The notes: generated from the letters alone by a model not told the origin. A stretch of DNA of 64,000 nucleotides from Anniella stebbinsi (GCA_029215795.1 JARDYH010000002.1:65821001-65885000), one strand, 5' to 3'. Positions 34,741-46,730 are shown, numbered from the stretch's first letter. A program made the numbers and translations.

Positions 34741-35402
34741 ATCTATCATCTATCTATCTATCTATCTATCTATATTCTGCGCAAATACAATAGTACAGCA
34801 GCCTGAAACTGCAATTACGGTAAAACAACACACTGTGCTTTCCCCTCAGATCAAATTAAACAATATAAGTGAAGAGACAGTATTACAATTAGTTTTTGGA
34901 GAAGTTTGTGGTCAATGTTGGCATGGCAAGGGGAAGCTGACATTGTTCTGGTCAGGAAACCTAGACATGCCTACTCAGGAGTAAGAACCATAGAGTTGAA
35001 TGGGACTGAGTCCTGGCCATGGGTGGCAGTGGCCTTGCTTGCCTTCTCTGCAGGGTGTTCGGGCGCCCTCTCTCCCACCCCCTTCATGGTTGAGCAACTG
35101 AGTGTAGAACCACCCCACCCTCCTCTTTTGTCAGCAAGACTGCCCTTCGACACACATGCCACCAACAAAAAATGGGATGGCCCGATATAGTGCAAGGACA
35201 ACAATACACGGGAGGAAGGAGCAGCTTTATTGCACACAGAGGGGAAAAAACTGGACTTTCCCCACTCCAAAATAAGATGGAAAACAGAGGGGAAGAGGTG
35301 AGATGAGCGCAGGACAGGGATGATGTCATGTGAGCACCTCGCTACAAAAAGACATACCAGGCATGGTGAGAGTGCGATAAATCGCTGGTGTGATGAAGCT
35401 TT
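34501..35402. mobile_element. TIR element, 'GCTCCATCACACCA' family, copy 1
   Basis: The left end GGGCTCCATCACACCAAC and right end CGCTGGTGTGATGAAGC are inverted repeats. The right subterminal block ('gatgatgtcatgtgagcacc', 'gcatggtgagagtgcgataaatcgct') recurs at 46645-46728 and, inverted, at 62310-62400. The interior carries a TATC microsatellite and a squamate palindromic repeat (34960-35010). No clear target duplication and no transposase. Confidence 0.65.
34698..34772. repeat. (TATC)n microsatellite
   Basis: About 18 tetranucleotide units, with two CATC interruptions near 34738-34752. The three long frames reading 'SIYLSIYLSI' across it are artefacts. Confidence 0.97.
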
Positions 35403-35526
35403 TATAAGACCACAAGAACAACACCCTTCATTGTGCTAGAATATAGTTTGCTAGGTTTAAATCCAATGTGATTCTTTTTAATTATTTTTCTTCTTTCTGT
35501 TGGTTTGTGCTAGTAGTTCCCCATGT

Positions 35527-35590
35527 GTCTACTCAGAAATAAGTCCCATTGTGTTCATTTGGACTTACTTCCAAGTAAGTGTGGTGAAGG
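35527..35590. repeat. Squamate palindromic repeat copy
   Basis: GTCTACTCAGAAATAAGTCC, then 'cattgtgttcatttggacttactt', then CCAAGTAAGTGTGG. It is one of the best-preserved single copies in the window. Confidence 0.65.
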
Positions 35591-35599
35591 TTGTAGACT

Positions 35600-37293
35600 T
35601 ACAGCAGATGGAAACAAGACTCCCCCCCATTCCACTCCTTTGCACACATGCCAGGGAAGGAGGGAGAGGCTCCCTCGATTCAAACGTGTCTGCCATTTAA
35701 AGGCGCCCCAGGAAACAGCATGATCTTCTGACTTGTCACCCTTCTCCTCCCATGTAATGCAGCCCATATCAATCACACCAAAGAACCGGGAAGCACAAGA
35801 GCGCCGGGATAAACAACTCAATTTCCCTTAATGTAGAGACGCTCCCTGACAACACCATGACCATATCCCACTTGGAATATATTCTATTAGAAAAAAAGTA
35901 TCACCACTTATGCCCTTTCCTAAATAATAAAATACGTTTCTATAATGACTTGTGCTATTTTCTAAATCATAGAAAACTGACAGATTATCCTCATGCAAAT
36001 TCAATTTTGCTATTTTGTATTGCTGGTGTGTGTGTGTGTGTGTGTGTGTGTGTTGTGTATTTGCTTACGCATTCTGTTCTTGTATTCTGCTTTATTTCAC
36101 CTTCTTCTGTTGCAATGTTTTTAACCTGATGATGTGTTTTCCCTCCTCGCACTATGCTAAACGCATATTTCAATTGTCTTTCCTCCCCTCCTTTCCTGGT
36201 TAAAGTCTGCAGCAGAAATGTTTTGTTGCTCACTTGAATTGGAAGAACAATTAATAGAAGAATGTGGGAATAAGAAAGCACTGGTGCCCGTAAGTGCTAA
36301 TGACTTCTTAGAGTATTTGAAATAGTTCTAAGGTCAAGATAAGCATTAGCAGGGTAATGGACTGAGATTAGCTCCGTTTCTGGCTCAGCCCCAGTGCAGA
36401 AATTGCTGCTTTCGACTTAAAGTACTCCACTGTTTGTTCTACAGAGGGCTGGAGAAGGGCAATGTATGTGGAAGGCGAAAAATCCCATCTCATTTATAGG
36501 ATCAAAGTAGGTGGAGAAAGGGCTGGAAGACAGCCAAGAGTTCTGGTTTTCTCTCCAGGCAGAAAAACACACTGAAATTCAGGGGGAAGGACATGAGCCT
36601 TGCTTTTGAACAAGCCAGTTTGTCTCGGGGCTCTAGGGGGCAGTAGCCCACAACAGGACAAAGGACAAAGGTCCCAAAAGGTTTCTGATGATGAAAAATA
36701 ATCTGCTGATTCTTTCAGATAGTGCTTTCAGCCATAGTCGGTGGTTTAAATTTTAGGCTCATGTGTAAACTTGAAGAAGGACTTTGGAACCCCTGCACAG
36801 ATCTGCCGAGTTCTGTGGTAGGTAGGAAAGATTCTCTGCAAATAATTAAAAAGAAAAGGTGAGGATCAGAACTAGGCCAAATCTGTCCTGAATGCAGATG
36901 GATTGGTTTAGTTGTCAAAGGTAATTATTACTGAAGGTTATTTTTTTAATTTGAAGTAGTGGAAGAAAAGGTAAGAGGGAATCCAATCGAAATTAAAACC
37001 CTAAGGAAAGGGGAAGAAAGGTTAAAAAGGAGAAACAAATTCATGGGCAGGACAAATTGAGGGTTTTAAGAACAAGGAAGGTTTCTTTGTGGAGTCCAGA
37101 GTGCAGAACCCAAGTCTAAACAAAAATAAGGTGGTCAGGCAGAGAAATCCTGAAGGGGCCTTTTGGGGAGATCTACAGCAGAACCATAGCTGCATCCCAA
37201 GCCCTGGCTGAACACAAGCAGCCAGGTCAAAAGATTGAGGCAGGGGGACAAATGTTCATCTGATGTGTTTCAACCTACTGGTATAGGTTGGGG
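35600..37293. other. Unassigned DNA, no gene seen
   Basis: A (TG)n microsatellite lies at 36025-36052. Purine-rich sequence runs over 36950-37090. No exon or further transposon end was found. Confidence 0.4.
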
Positions 37294-37790
37294 CGTGTGC
37301 AGCACATAGAGTGCACACCCAGGGACTTTTTTTAAAGGGAAAAATATTGAATACTCAATCACAATGAACATTATTTTTATTCATTTATTTATTAAACACT
37401 GTAGTCATTTATGTCCTGACCGTGGAAGGGGTGTTGCTGGGGGTGGGGAATGAGGAGAGGCTCCTCAAGCCCCAGCATTGGTGTGTTGTGGTAACACTGG
37501 CCAGAGGAGGGGCTTACAAGGCGATATTCGCCTTTGGGGGCCCTACTTCTGGCCTCTTTGAAGTGAGGCTCACCGCAGAGAGGCTCCAAGCAGAGCGATC
37601 CCTTTTCGCTCCTGCTGCAGGGAGAAACAATGCTCTGTCAGAGGCAAGCAGTTCTTTGGTGCAGCATCAGGGCAGCCGGAGGACTGTTCCTGCTGCACCC
37701 AGATCCCTACTCAAAGGCCCCCTCACTTCAGTGCTTATTGCTTGAGACGTTGGGTGTGCCTGCATGCCCTTTGCGCACACCTGGGCCCTA
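37294..37790 (+). mobile_element. hAT-like non-autonomous element (family B, copy 2)
   Basis: The left end reads TATAGGTTGGGGCGTGTGCA with an insertion relative to the CATAGGTGTGTGCA of copy 3. The interior follows copy 3 in order: 'tattcatttatttattaaacactgta', 'cctcaagccccag', 'ctctttgaagtgaggct' and 'tgcttattgcttgagac'. The right end is GCGCACACCTGGGCCCT, diverged from the family consensus. Confidence 0.55.
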
Positions 37791-38442
37791 AATGAGGAAG
37801 GGGGGCTTTGGATCCAGTAGATCCATCAGAAGCTGTCCCCACTGTATCTCCAGAATGCCCTATTTTGAGGCCTTCTGAGGCTACCACTGGTGGGAACACT
37901 ATTGCATGCATAACTGAGTATTGAGGCAGATGAAGACCCACTCACTCTGCAAACAGATTTCCTCTCTGCCAGCATAGGAGATCTCCACTGCATCCTCCCA
38001 CCAATGTATCTGAGGATTAGAATCCTCACACCAGTGCATCTGAACAGGGAAAAAGAGTCAGGCTGAAATCTGTAAAATATAAGATAGTGCCACCTGTACT
38101 TCAGTGAACATCTCATTTTGTCATATCCTTTTCTGAAATATATTGTATAGTTGGAATCTTTAAATGTAAACGGAGCTCTTGTAAATTTGGTTTATCAATA
38201 TTGTTTATCATGTGATTTTTTTCATCACTAAGGTAAACTGTGTGAAAAATGTTAGTGAAATTAATATGAATCTGTAATCTCATTCCAGTCTCTCTCCTGC
38301 TACTCCATCCCATGGTGAAGTATTACAGAACAAACTATCCAGACTGTCAATGCACCTCTTCCCACTCCATGTAATTCAATAATTATTACAGCAGTGATAG
38401 TTTTTTCTATTAATGCAGATATCAAAAAAGTGGAGCTGCCGT
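37791..38442. other. Unassigned DNA, no gene seen
   Basis: Imperfect repeats of 'cacaccagtgcatctga' and 'catcctcccaccaatgtatctga' occur at 37990-38045. Otherwise unique. Confidence 0.4.
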
Positions 38443-38472
38443 ACGTGTGTGTGTGTGTGTGTGTGTGTGTGT
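38443..38472. repeat. (TG)n microsatellite
   Basis: About 15 TG units, 40 bp left of the hAT-3 insertion. Confidence 0.97.
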
Positions 38473-38516
38473 TGGGAAAGGAAGGATACTGCGTGTTCAG
38501 CTGTGGTAATAAAAAC

Positions 38517-39872
38517 TAGGGATGTGCAGCGGATCGGATCCGATCCACGATCCGGACCCGATCCAGGCAAAATCGGATAAAATTATCTGATTCCGATCCC
38601 GATCATCTGGACCGTCCAAGCTGATCTGATCCGATAGGACCCGATCTGGATTGAAAAAATTGGAGGATCGGATCTCCTCCCCCCTCCCTCCACTCGTGCT
38701 CTTACCTGCTGCCTCCTCATTGCCATCTGCTGCCGCCCACTGCTTCCATACTACTTTGAAACAGGCCTTGCAGCCTGTTCCACAATGGAGCGATGGCGTG
38801 CCGGGTGACATCATCATTCAGCACACCCTCATTCTACTGTGGAACAGGCCACAAGGCTTGTTTCTCAGTACTACTGAAGCAGCGGGCGGCAGTGGACAGC
38901 AGCGAGGAGGCAGCAGGCAAGGAGCGTGAGTGGGGGGAGGGGGGAGGGAGGTGGAAGTCCCCTGTTACCTTCCAGCATCCCGCGCTGCTGTCCGCTGCTT
39001 CCGTACTACTGAGAAACAGGCCGCAAGGCCTGCTTATCAGTAGTACGGAAGCAGCGGATGGCAGCGTGGGATGCCAGCAGGTAAGGAGTGTGAGTTGGGG
39101 GGGAGAGGGAGAGGGAAGTCCCCACTTACCTGCCGGAGCCATCCACTTCCATCCACTGCCGCCCACTGGTCCCTTCTGCTGAGAAACAGGCTTCGCGGCC
39201 TGCCTCTCAGTAGCGCACTGGATGATGACATCACCCAGCGCGCTACTGAGAGGCAAGACACGAAGTCTGTTTCTCAGTAGAAGGGACTAGCAGGTGGCAG
39301 CAGGCGGAAGTGGATGGCCCCGGCAGGTAAGGAGTGTGAGTGGGGGGGAGGGAGGGAGGGAGGAGGAGGGAGGGAGGGAGGGAGGGAGGGAGAGGGAGGT
39401 CCCCACTTACCTGCCAGGGCCATCCACTTCCATCCGCTGCTGCCCACTGGTCTACTGCGAAACAGGCTTCGCGGCCTGCCTCTCAGTAGCATGCCGGGTG
39501 AGTCAGGCCACGAAGCCTGTTTCTCAGTAGAAGGGAGCAGTGGGCAGCAGTGGGCGGAAGTGGATGGCCCGGGCAGGTAAGGAGCGTGAGTGGGGGGGAG
39601 GGACAGGGAGGGGGAATTAGGTCCCCACTCACCCGCCCCCATGTTTTCTGCATAGTCTTGCATTGGGGGAAAACTTTCTTTCCCCCAATGCAAGCCTATG
39701 GCGAAAACACCTAAAATAGCATCCGATCTGAAAATCAGACGTCTGATTTTCAGATCGGAATCAGATTGGATCCGATCCGGAAAGCTTCCAATCCCATCCC
39801 ATCTGATCTGAGTCATCAATTCTGTTTCCAATTCCGATTCCGATTTGATTTTTTTTACTGTGCACATCCCTA
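38517..39872. mobile_element. hAT-3, palindrome-rich non-autonomous hAT element
   Basis: It starts TAGGGATGTGCAGCGG and ends with inverted GTGCACATCCCTA between perfect 8-bp duplications ATAAAAAC (38509-38516, 39873-39880). Subterminal GGATCGGATCCGATCC words are dense at both ends. The interior repeats inverted units containing CAGTAGTAC/GTACTACTG and AGAAACAGGC/GCCTGTTTCT, with centres such as GGATGATGACATCACCC (39220-39236). Repeated CAGGTAAGGAG motifs and their inverses mark unit edges. A G/A-rich simple repeat is at 39340-39392, and a TTGCATTGGGGGAAA hairpin at 39658-39702. Confidence 0.92.
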
Positions 39873-39959
39873 ATAAAAACAGGTTCCTGGGCTGAGTAGG
39901 GTGGCAATGTCTCCTCTGTTTGAAGAGCTGTCAGGGGACCACCCCTATTTGGAAGGCAT

Positions 39960-40055
39960 CCTCTGTTTATTCGTTTTATTTATTTACTTACATCTCTATA
40001 TCGCCCAATAGCCGATGCTGTCTGGGCAGTTCACAACAGTCACTGTCTTGGGGCT
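39960..40055 (-). mobile_element. L2-like LINE 3'-end fragment
   Basis: The plus-strand words 'atctctatatcgcccaatagccgatgctgtctgggcagttcacaac' are the reverse complement of the conserved L2-like 3' end (GTGAACTGCCCAGA...GGCTATTGGGCGATAT). The 5' part is missing. Confidence 0.5.
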
Positions 40056-40144
40056 ATAATGCTGATGGATGGACAGACACACATCCTCTTTTATTATTAT
40101 AGTTAAAAGAAACCACCTGTGTGGAATCACCCTTTGAACAGGAA

Positions 40145-40348
40145 ACTCTCAAGCCCTAAACAGTTTTTATTGAAACTGTTTTCAGCTGTCTAAATTCTTT
40201 TAAATTTCGTATATGTATTTTTTTCTGCTGTATTTTTATATTGTATTTCGTTACTTTGTGAATTGTTGTAAATCACTAAGAGAGCTTCGACTGTTGGACA
40301 GTGTAGAAATGACAAGCATCAGCATCAGCATCGTTCTCATCAGCATCT
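40145..40348 (+). mobile_element. L2-like LINE 3'-UTR fragment
   Basis: A T-rich stretch leads to 'attgttgtaaatcactaagagagcttcgactgttggacagtgtagaaatg', the same terminal block as at 51560-51615. It ends in a (CATCAG)n simple repeat (40316-40345) in place of the usual AT-rich tail. It lies head-to-head with the fragment at 39960-40055. Confidence 0.5.
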
Positions 40349-40489
40349 CAGGTTTGTAGTAGCTAGTAGTGAGGCTGTGAGATTCAAAGGAGGACAACAA
40401 TTCTTTGCCTTTCCTTTGCATATAGTAAGGAGATGTATAGAAGACCAGCTTCTCTTACCTGTACACTAGTGCAATAGGAAAAGCTCTGC

Positions 40490-40566
40490 TCACTGAATAT
40501 CTCCCTCCTACAGAGTTGTTAACAGTACAGGAGCCCTGTCTTCAAATGAATTTGTTCACCCTGTGT
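40490..40566. repeat. Relic of the TAGGGTGACC fold-back MITE
   Basis: The words ATCTCCCTCCTACAGAGTTG, 'ttaacagtacaggagccctgtc' and TTTGTTCACCCTG match the right arm of the fold-back family in order. The left part is lost. Confidence 0.4.
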
Positions 40567-41640
40567 AGTGGTGAGGGCAAGGCCTTCTTCTGCATATGCG
40601 TCAGTTTTACTTAGCATGCCCTGAGCCTGGACTGATGATGGCATCGATAACAGATTTTAGGCTAAGCCCCTGATTCAACTACAGCTCCTCCCCACCCTGC
40701 TCCAGCCCAGTGCCATTAAAATTATCTGTTCCAAGCACAGCACAGGCCTGCAGTAATTCACATTTGCTTTTTATTTATCTGCTTTCTGCCTGAAAGCTTC
40801 AGTAAGACCCAATGATGTATAACTATGAGCTGCATGAGTATATTTTATTTAGATACATCGTTCAACAAGAGGAGAAAAGGCGTGACAGATAACCCCTTCC
40901 CCCCCACACACACAAAAGGACTATTGCTAACAAGAGCTTCCTCTAACTTTTAAAACGCGCCGTGGCAGGCATCTCTTCACTTTCTGGGCAAATGGCACAT
41001 GGTACTGTGAGACATTAGGTTTTTAAAACTGAAGTTAAACTGATAAATTAGACCTCATTTATTGAACAGCAGTTACAGCCAATTGCCGAGGGAGTCATTT
41101 GACACCTTTGAAGACCCTGCTAACTTAATTGGTGATAGTTTGGGGGCTGAAGGAAACATTTAAGCCCGTAGCAGCAGGACACCGTGCAGCATGAAAATGG
41201 AGAAGACGAGCATTCTCGCTGACAAGGGGAGTCATATATAGATTTTTGTGTCCATTGTTTTCGCTTATTTGTGTGTGTGCTTTACTCAGTCAATCAAATA
41301 TAATTGACACCACTGGGTTCTGTTGTTTTGTGGATGACAGGAGCTAATGCAAGGGGAAAAAGCTGGAACTAAACTTCCCCCTGAAAGGCTGTGAAAAGGT
41401 TTTTCCACTGGGCCTGTGACATTTTTTGCTCAATTGTATTAATTGATGTAGTGACAAGGCAGTTGGAAAGATGATGGATACTGATCACTACACTCTCCCT
41501 CTCCCCTCCTCCATTTTTTGTTAAGGCCCGGAGATGATAGCTCAGCATTTACATAAATTCTAGTTATGCAGAAGTACAAATAATGTAACCAAAGGAGAAC
41601 TAAAGGCCAACCCTCACCCCCCAAAAACCCCAAATCCCCA
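40567..41640. other. Repeat-poor DNA; candidate conserved non-coding region
   Basis: From about 40955 to 41350 I see no transposon signatures. The sequence has intermediate GC and long non-repetitive stretches of the kind often conserved across amniotes. Conservation itself is untested. Confidence 0.35.
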
Positions 41641-41705
41641 AGCACACTTACTAGGAAGTAAGTCCCATTGAATTCACTGAGATGTATGAGTAAACGTGTT
41701 CAAGA
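41641..41705. repeat. Squamate palindromic repeat fragment
   Basis: AGCACACTTACTAGGAAGTA, then 'agtcccattgaattcactgag', then GTATGAGTAAACGTG. One unit only. Confidence 0.55.
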
Positions 41706-42572
41706 CAATGCCATGCACTGCAGAAGTCAGAGAATGAGCAATGCATCTGTGGTGACTACGACCAAACAACAAACTTCTCCACAAGTTCAACTTTGCGCCC
41801 AACATTATCCACTTATTGTTCCTCTGTAGTATTTGCATCAATATTAAGTTGGGGGGGGGGGGTCAAGGAATCAGATTCAGTCCAGTTAGACAAGTCTAAA
41901 TTGATGAGAATTATTTGGTTTTTCTGCCTCCTGTTAAAAAGGCAGTTTTACAGAGAAAACACAAAAGAGGCAGAACAGAATGAGCATTTACCAGTCCCAC
42001 ATACACACAAGGCTAAAACAGGAGATCACACCCTTCTTTAGTGAAGAAAAGGTAAAATGGTTTACTCACAATAGTTTTGCATAAAAATGCAGGAACAGCA
42101 TGTGGTTTCAAGCGAAGTTTGTTCAGTCCATTTCCTTGTGTGCTATAACACTGGCTGGAGAGAGAGCAATCAGTGAGATCCCATAAATGCAGAACATTGT
42201 GGGGGGGGGGGGGGCGACCAGCAAGAAACCACACTGTAGACTATAGAGATCCTAAGGCTCACTGTTGTCTAAACTCCCATGCAATAACTAACTAACTGCA
42301 ACAGTGCCTCCTTCCTATAACTTGAAGATGAGGCTGCAATATTCCCAACACAAAGAACCATCAAATGTACAGAACCTCCCAATGGTAATAGAAGGGGCGC
42401 TAGCCAGGTAAGCCAATAAGGAAAGAAAGTGGGGATTGTAAGCCAAGTTCAGGTGAAGAAGAAGCAGAGGCTATGGAAGGCACATGTAAATATATCCCAC
42501 CCTGTCTTCTAAAACCATGGGGACTACCTCTGGAGCAATTCTGTAACTCAGACTTCGCATGACAAACTAAAG
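41706..42572. other. Unassigned DNA, no gene seen
   Basis: Poly-G runs lie at 41851-41862 and 42199-42214. Short open frames are not coherent. Confidence 0.4.
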
Positions 42573-43121
42573 CATAGGTGTGTGCAGCACCTTTCATTAG
42601 AGGTGCACCCAGGGATTTTTTTTTTAAGGCAAATATTGATTGAATAATCAGTCATAAAGGACATTATTTTTATTCACTTATTAATTAAACACTGTATACA
42701 CTGATGCCCTACTCCGTGTTCGGTTTGCCTGACCACAGGAAGGCCATTGCAGGTGTGTGTGTGGTGGGGGGAATGAGAAGACACTCCTCAAGCCCTAGTA
42801 CTGGTGGGGCTATGTGGTGACACTGGCTGGACAAGGGGCTTACAACATGATATTACTCTTTGGAGGTCCTCCTCCTGGTCTCTTTGAAGTGTGGCTTTTG
42901 GCAGAGAAGCTCCCAGCAGGGTGATTCCTTTTTGCTTGTGCTGCCGGGAGCAATGGCATGCTGGAGGGGGTCAGCAGCAGAGCAGCCAGAGGGCAGCTAG
43001 AGGACCACTCCTGCTGTGTCTGAATCCCTCTCTGGATCACTACTCAATGGCCCCCTCAATTCACCGCTTAATGCTTGAGACATTAGTGTGTGCATGGGCA
43101 CACCCCTTGCACATGCCTATG
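42573..43121 (+). mobile_element. hAT-like non-autonomous element (family B, copy 3)
   Basis: It starts CATAGGTGTGTGCAGC and ends in the inverse, TTGCACATGCCTATG, which gives the cleanest terminal inverted repeat of family B. The interior matches copies 1 and 2. The flanking 8-mers AACTAAAG and ATTAAACA do not match, so the target duplication has decayed or the site is rearranged. Confidence 0.65.
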
Positions 43122-43364
43122 ATTAAACAATTCTGGTCCCTTACATGCATGTACTGTATTGATGATATAATTAACTGAAAAAGCTGGTGAACTGCCATTT
43201 TCCTTGGGCCATGTTTTAAAAAGAAAGAAACATTGCGTCCAATTAGGGAAGTGATTCCTGTCAGGACAATCCTGAAATGTGTGAATTTAGAGAAAATAGT
43301 AAATACATTGAAAGAAAACGGGTGCATAGGTGGACATTTAAAAAATATTGAGTTCCATCCAAGC

Positions 43365-43687
43365 TAGGCTGACCAGATAAAATCCAGGTCAGGACTCATG
43401 TAACTTTAACAGTTGTAGAGAAAAGGGAATTTCAGCCAGTGTCATTTGTATGCAGTTAGTTCCTGGTGATATTCCCTCTTCATCACAACAGTTAAAGGTG
43501 CAGGCACTATATTAGAGGGACCATATACAAAAGAAGGCAGGGCCCCTGCAACTTTAACAGTTGTGATGAAGAGGGAATTTCACCAGGAACTAATTGCATA
43601 CAAATGACACTGGCTGAAATTCTCTTTTCTCTACAACTGTTAAAGTTACATGAGCCCTGACCTGGATTTTATCTGGTCTCCCTAGGA
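43365..43687. mobile_element. Fold-back MITE, inverted dimer form, variant ends
   Basis: It runs from TAGGCTGACCAGATAAAATC to the inverse GATTTTATCTGGTCTCCCTA. The 8-mer ATCCAAGC occurs at 43357-43364 and again at 43688-43695, with three extra bases (GGA) at the right edge. The interior matches the 32947 copy, but the outer 20 bp (CCAGATAAAATC) match the ends of the element at 60370 instead. That makes it a bridge between the two families. Confidence 0.8.
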
Positions 43688-43695
43688 ATCCAAGC

Positions 43696-44454
43696 ACATG
43701 AGTGGAGTTCTGCTCATGCAATAGGACTTCTCTTTCTTCCCTCCTACACCAGCCAACACCCCTTGCCTCCTCTGGAGAGACTACCAACCCTCTGGGGCAG
43801 ATTTGAGGGGCACATGAGGAGTTACAGGAGGGAGGGGAAATACATTCCACCAGCACTATTTCTGCTGCTGGATGGTCACAGTTGGATACAGTGTTCTCAT
43901 TAAGTTTAACCATGACAATTTTCTATTGAGTTAACTGGCAGTACCCGTAACCTTTGGAGAGATATTGGTGTGTGACAGCTCACCAGAATCCCAGCTACTC
44001 TGAAAAAATGTCATGAGCCTTTAACAAGTGAAACAAGCTAAAATTAGGCTCTATACAGATTGGGATTTTTTAAATGAACATTTGTTATGATTTCCTTTAT
44101 AAGGGTAACAGAGAGTGAAATATGGAAAAACATGCTTTCATGGCTGATTAAGTTTATATTAAAAATTAGATTAATATATCTGTTATTTTATGGGGCCTTT
44201 ATTAGATAATCCTAGTTATCCCAGAGCAGTGCAGTAACTTTAAAATATTTCACTCAATGCATTAATAGAACTAATACGTGTCATTTATACTCTCCACACA
44301 CATAGAATTTGCTATCTCATTTGTGGTTGTAGAATTATGTACTATTAATACGATATGTTCTGCAGACGTAGCTCCATTGGAGCCCTTTAAGAATAATTCA
44401 GAACAAAGTAAAAAAAAAAAAAAGATAATTACCTAACAAGATCTTGTTTGATAA
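43696..44454. other. Unique AT-rich DNA, no gene seen
   Basis: No repeat or coding signal. A poly-A run is at 44410-44422. Confidence 0.4.
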
Positions 44455-44769
44455 TAGAGGTGTTCACAGAAAAAACACATTTTGGAACTTGGTTTGGTGC
44501 TTTGAATATAGGCTTGTTTCATTTTAGTGCCTGGTTGCTTCACTCCAAATTCAAAGTCTCACTTTTGAAAGTCTGAAATTTCATATCTCAACAAATGGCT
44601 ATATTTTTAGTTCTTGACAGAAATTAGCAGGCGCAGTACGTCCTGCTTGAAGGGATGAAACCTGCCAAATTTGAAACAGATAGGTGCAGTAATTGATGTG
44701 CTAGGCACCTTTAAAATTGGAGCTCTTTTTTTTTTTTGAGGACTTTTTTTTACCTATCCAGAAATTAAA
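44455..44769 (+). mobile_element. hAT-like left end without matching right end
   Basis: TAGAGGTGTTCACAG at 44455 is close to the TAGGGRTGTGCAC terminus of hAT-1 to hAT-4. The following 'cattttggaacttggtttggtgctttgaatata' is a typical subterminal stretch. No right end was found before the L2 fragment, so this is probably a truncated element. Confidence 0.4.
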
Positions 44770-45155
44770 ATTATCATCTGAAGCCCTCCTCCAGTGTCCC
44801 CACCAAATGATGTGAGGCAAGTGGCAACAAAAGAGAAGGCCTTTTCGATAGTGGCACCCCATTTGTGGAATGCTCTCCCCAAAGAGGCTTGCATGGTGCC
44901 TTTATTATGGTCTCCTTGGTGCCAGGTAAAGACCTTTTTATTCTCCCAGGATTTATTCCAGTATTCTGCTTCTGGTTTTAATCTGGTTTTATGTGCTGGA
45001 AAAGTTTTATTCTTTGCTGCTGGTTTTATTTTGGTTTTATTCTGCACTGGTTTTATTCCTTGTCTTAATGTTTGTATTTTATGTTTTTAATGTATAGTAC
45101 ACTGTTCAGAGAACATAGATTATTGGGCAATTTTGAATTGAATAAATAAATAATT
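44770..45155 (+). pseudogene. L2-like LINE, 3' end with ORF2 C-terminus remnant
   Basis: The translation at 44794-44950 contains REKAFSIVAPHLWNALPKEA-like sequence (KEKAFSIVAPHLWNALPKEA) and QVKTFLFSQ. These are the last residues before the stop in L2/CR1-clade ORF2, after the reverse transcriptase domain. The AT-rich 3' UTR ends in AATAAATAAATAA near 45145. It is 5'-truncated, which is usual for LINE insertions by target-primed reverse transcription. Confidence 0.78.
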
Positions 45156-45446
45156 TATTGACAGAATTGGATTAAATCTGCAAGCATAATTGCCCCTTCT
45201 GAGAGGATGAACCCTGCCAAATTCTGGACAAATAGGTGCAGAGATTTTTGAGCAAGAGGAATGTTTAAAGTTTGTGTGTTTCGTAAAAGGGAAAAGCTTC
45301 CTTCGCTATAGTTTTGTGAGCAATTTGCACAAACATGATGTGTAATGTAAAGGTGACCCTTAATACGTTCCCTGCAAAATTACAGAAGGATACATGCAGG
45401 GATTAGTAAATTATAATGAAAGAAAACCTGTTTTCTTTCATCATTG

Positions 45447-46730
45447 ACCTCCATCACACCTAATTTCCCCCCCTGGTTTGCCTCCACATTTTTTTTTTTA
45501 TCTCTGAGGCATTAGAGCGTCAAGCTTATGATCCCTTTCACCTGAATAGCTGCTCTTCTGCTCCTTCGCTCGTTTGCTCTTTTGTTCCACTCCACTCCAC
45601 CCCTCCCCTTCTCTTTCTCCCTCCAGTCAGGTTCTGTCAGATGAGCACTTCAACCAGACCACTTTTCTGCTGGGTAAAAATGGAACGACCCTTTAGTCTG
45701 GCTCTTTGGGGGCATTGAGGGAGTACAATCCTGTCTCTGCAGAGATTCAGGCATTGTATGATTAAAAAAAAACACTTTCAAGTCTGGGATGCAAGGTTTG
45801 GGTTTTATATTGAGGCTTGGAGCCTGCTGCTGGGAGAGATCACTTTTCCATGCCAGGACCTGATGCAATCCTAGAGTTAGAAGACCTAAAAACGGCAGTG
45901 TACATGCTGGTAACTTCAAGGCTTGACTTCTGCAATGTGCTGTACATCAGGCTACCTCTGTGCCTAGCCTGGAAACTTCAAATATGGCAGCCAGGTTGGT
46001 CACTGGTACACCTAGGAGTGACCATATTACATCAGCTTTAAAATCACTCCACTGGCTGCCAATTAGTTTCCGGGCGAAGTACAAAATGTTGGTCATTAGC
46101 TTTAAAGCCCTACATGGTTTGAGTCCAGGTTACCTGCCAGATCACCTTCTCCCATATAATCTGCCCTGCACGTTCAGGTCCTCTGGGAAGAATACTACAG
46201 TCAACCAAAACTAGGCTGACAACTGTTACCCAGAGGACCTTTTCTTCTGCTGCTCCCAGACTGTGGAATGACCTGCTGGGACAGATCCACCAACTTACCA
46301 GTCTTCTAGAATTTAAGAGAGCTATAAAGACTGATCTCTTCCGGCAGGCCTACCCAGTCGAATTTTAAGAGTTTTATTGATTTTAATAATGTATTAATTT
46401 TATATGATTTTAATTAGTTTTATATATTTTATATTGTTTGTATTGATGTTGTTCCCTGCCTCGATCCGGAGTGAGAGGTGGGTAAGAAATAAATATATTA
46501 TTATTATTATTATTATTATTATTAAAGCCCCCAGTTCCTTTAAAACTACATGGAGGCTTAGGGTGCATTAAATGCATTTAGGGAAAATAATCCAGACTTT
46601 TAGCATTCTAGGAAAGGCTGGGGAAGAGGTAGGGTGTCAGCAGGATAGGCACGGCATCATGTGAGTACCGTGCTGCAAATCTGTACACAATTTAGCGAGA
46701 GTGCACTAAATTGCTGGCGTGATGGAGCTC
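45447..46730. mobile_element. TIR element, 'CTCCATCACACC' family, copy 2, host of an L2 insertion
   Basis: The left end ACCTCCATCACACCTAAT and right end GGCGTGATGGAGCTC are inverted. The left block ('tttgcctccaca', 'ccctttcacctg') and the right block ('cggcatcatgtgagtaccg', 'tttagcgagagtgcactaaattgc') match the copy at 34501. The L2 3' end at 45850-46525 sits inside, so the LINE inserted into this element. Confidence 0.6.
45850..46525 (+). pseudogene. L2-like LINE ORF2 C-terminal region and 3' UTR
   Basis: Two adjacent frames give TSRLDFCNVLYIRLPLCLAW (one frame) and ARLVTGTPRSDHITSALKSL then HWLPISFRAKYKMLVISFKA (next frame). The final exon-like part RTFSSAAPRLWNDLLGQ...FKRAIKTDLFRQAYPVEF ends at the stop at 46366-46368. 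This order is characteristic of the ORF2 C-terminus in L2/CR1-clade LINEs. At least one frameshift (near 45960) and an in-frame stop (46215) disable it. It ends in an (ATT)n tail, 46494-46524. Confidence 0.88.

Noticed and set aside
34485..34984. Three overlapping frames of 77-121 codons
   Set aside because: They translate the TATC microsatellite (Ser-Ile-Tyr-Leu repeats) in three phases.
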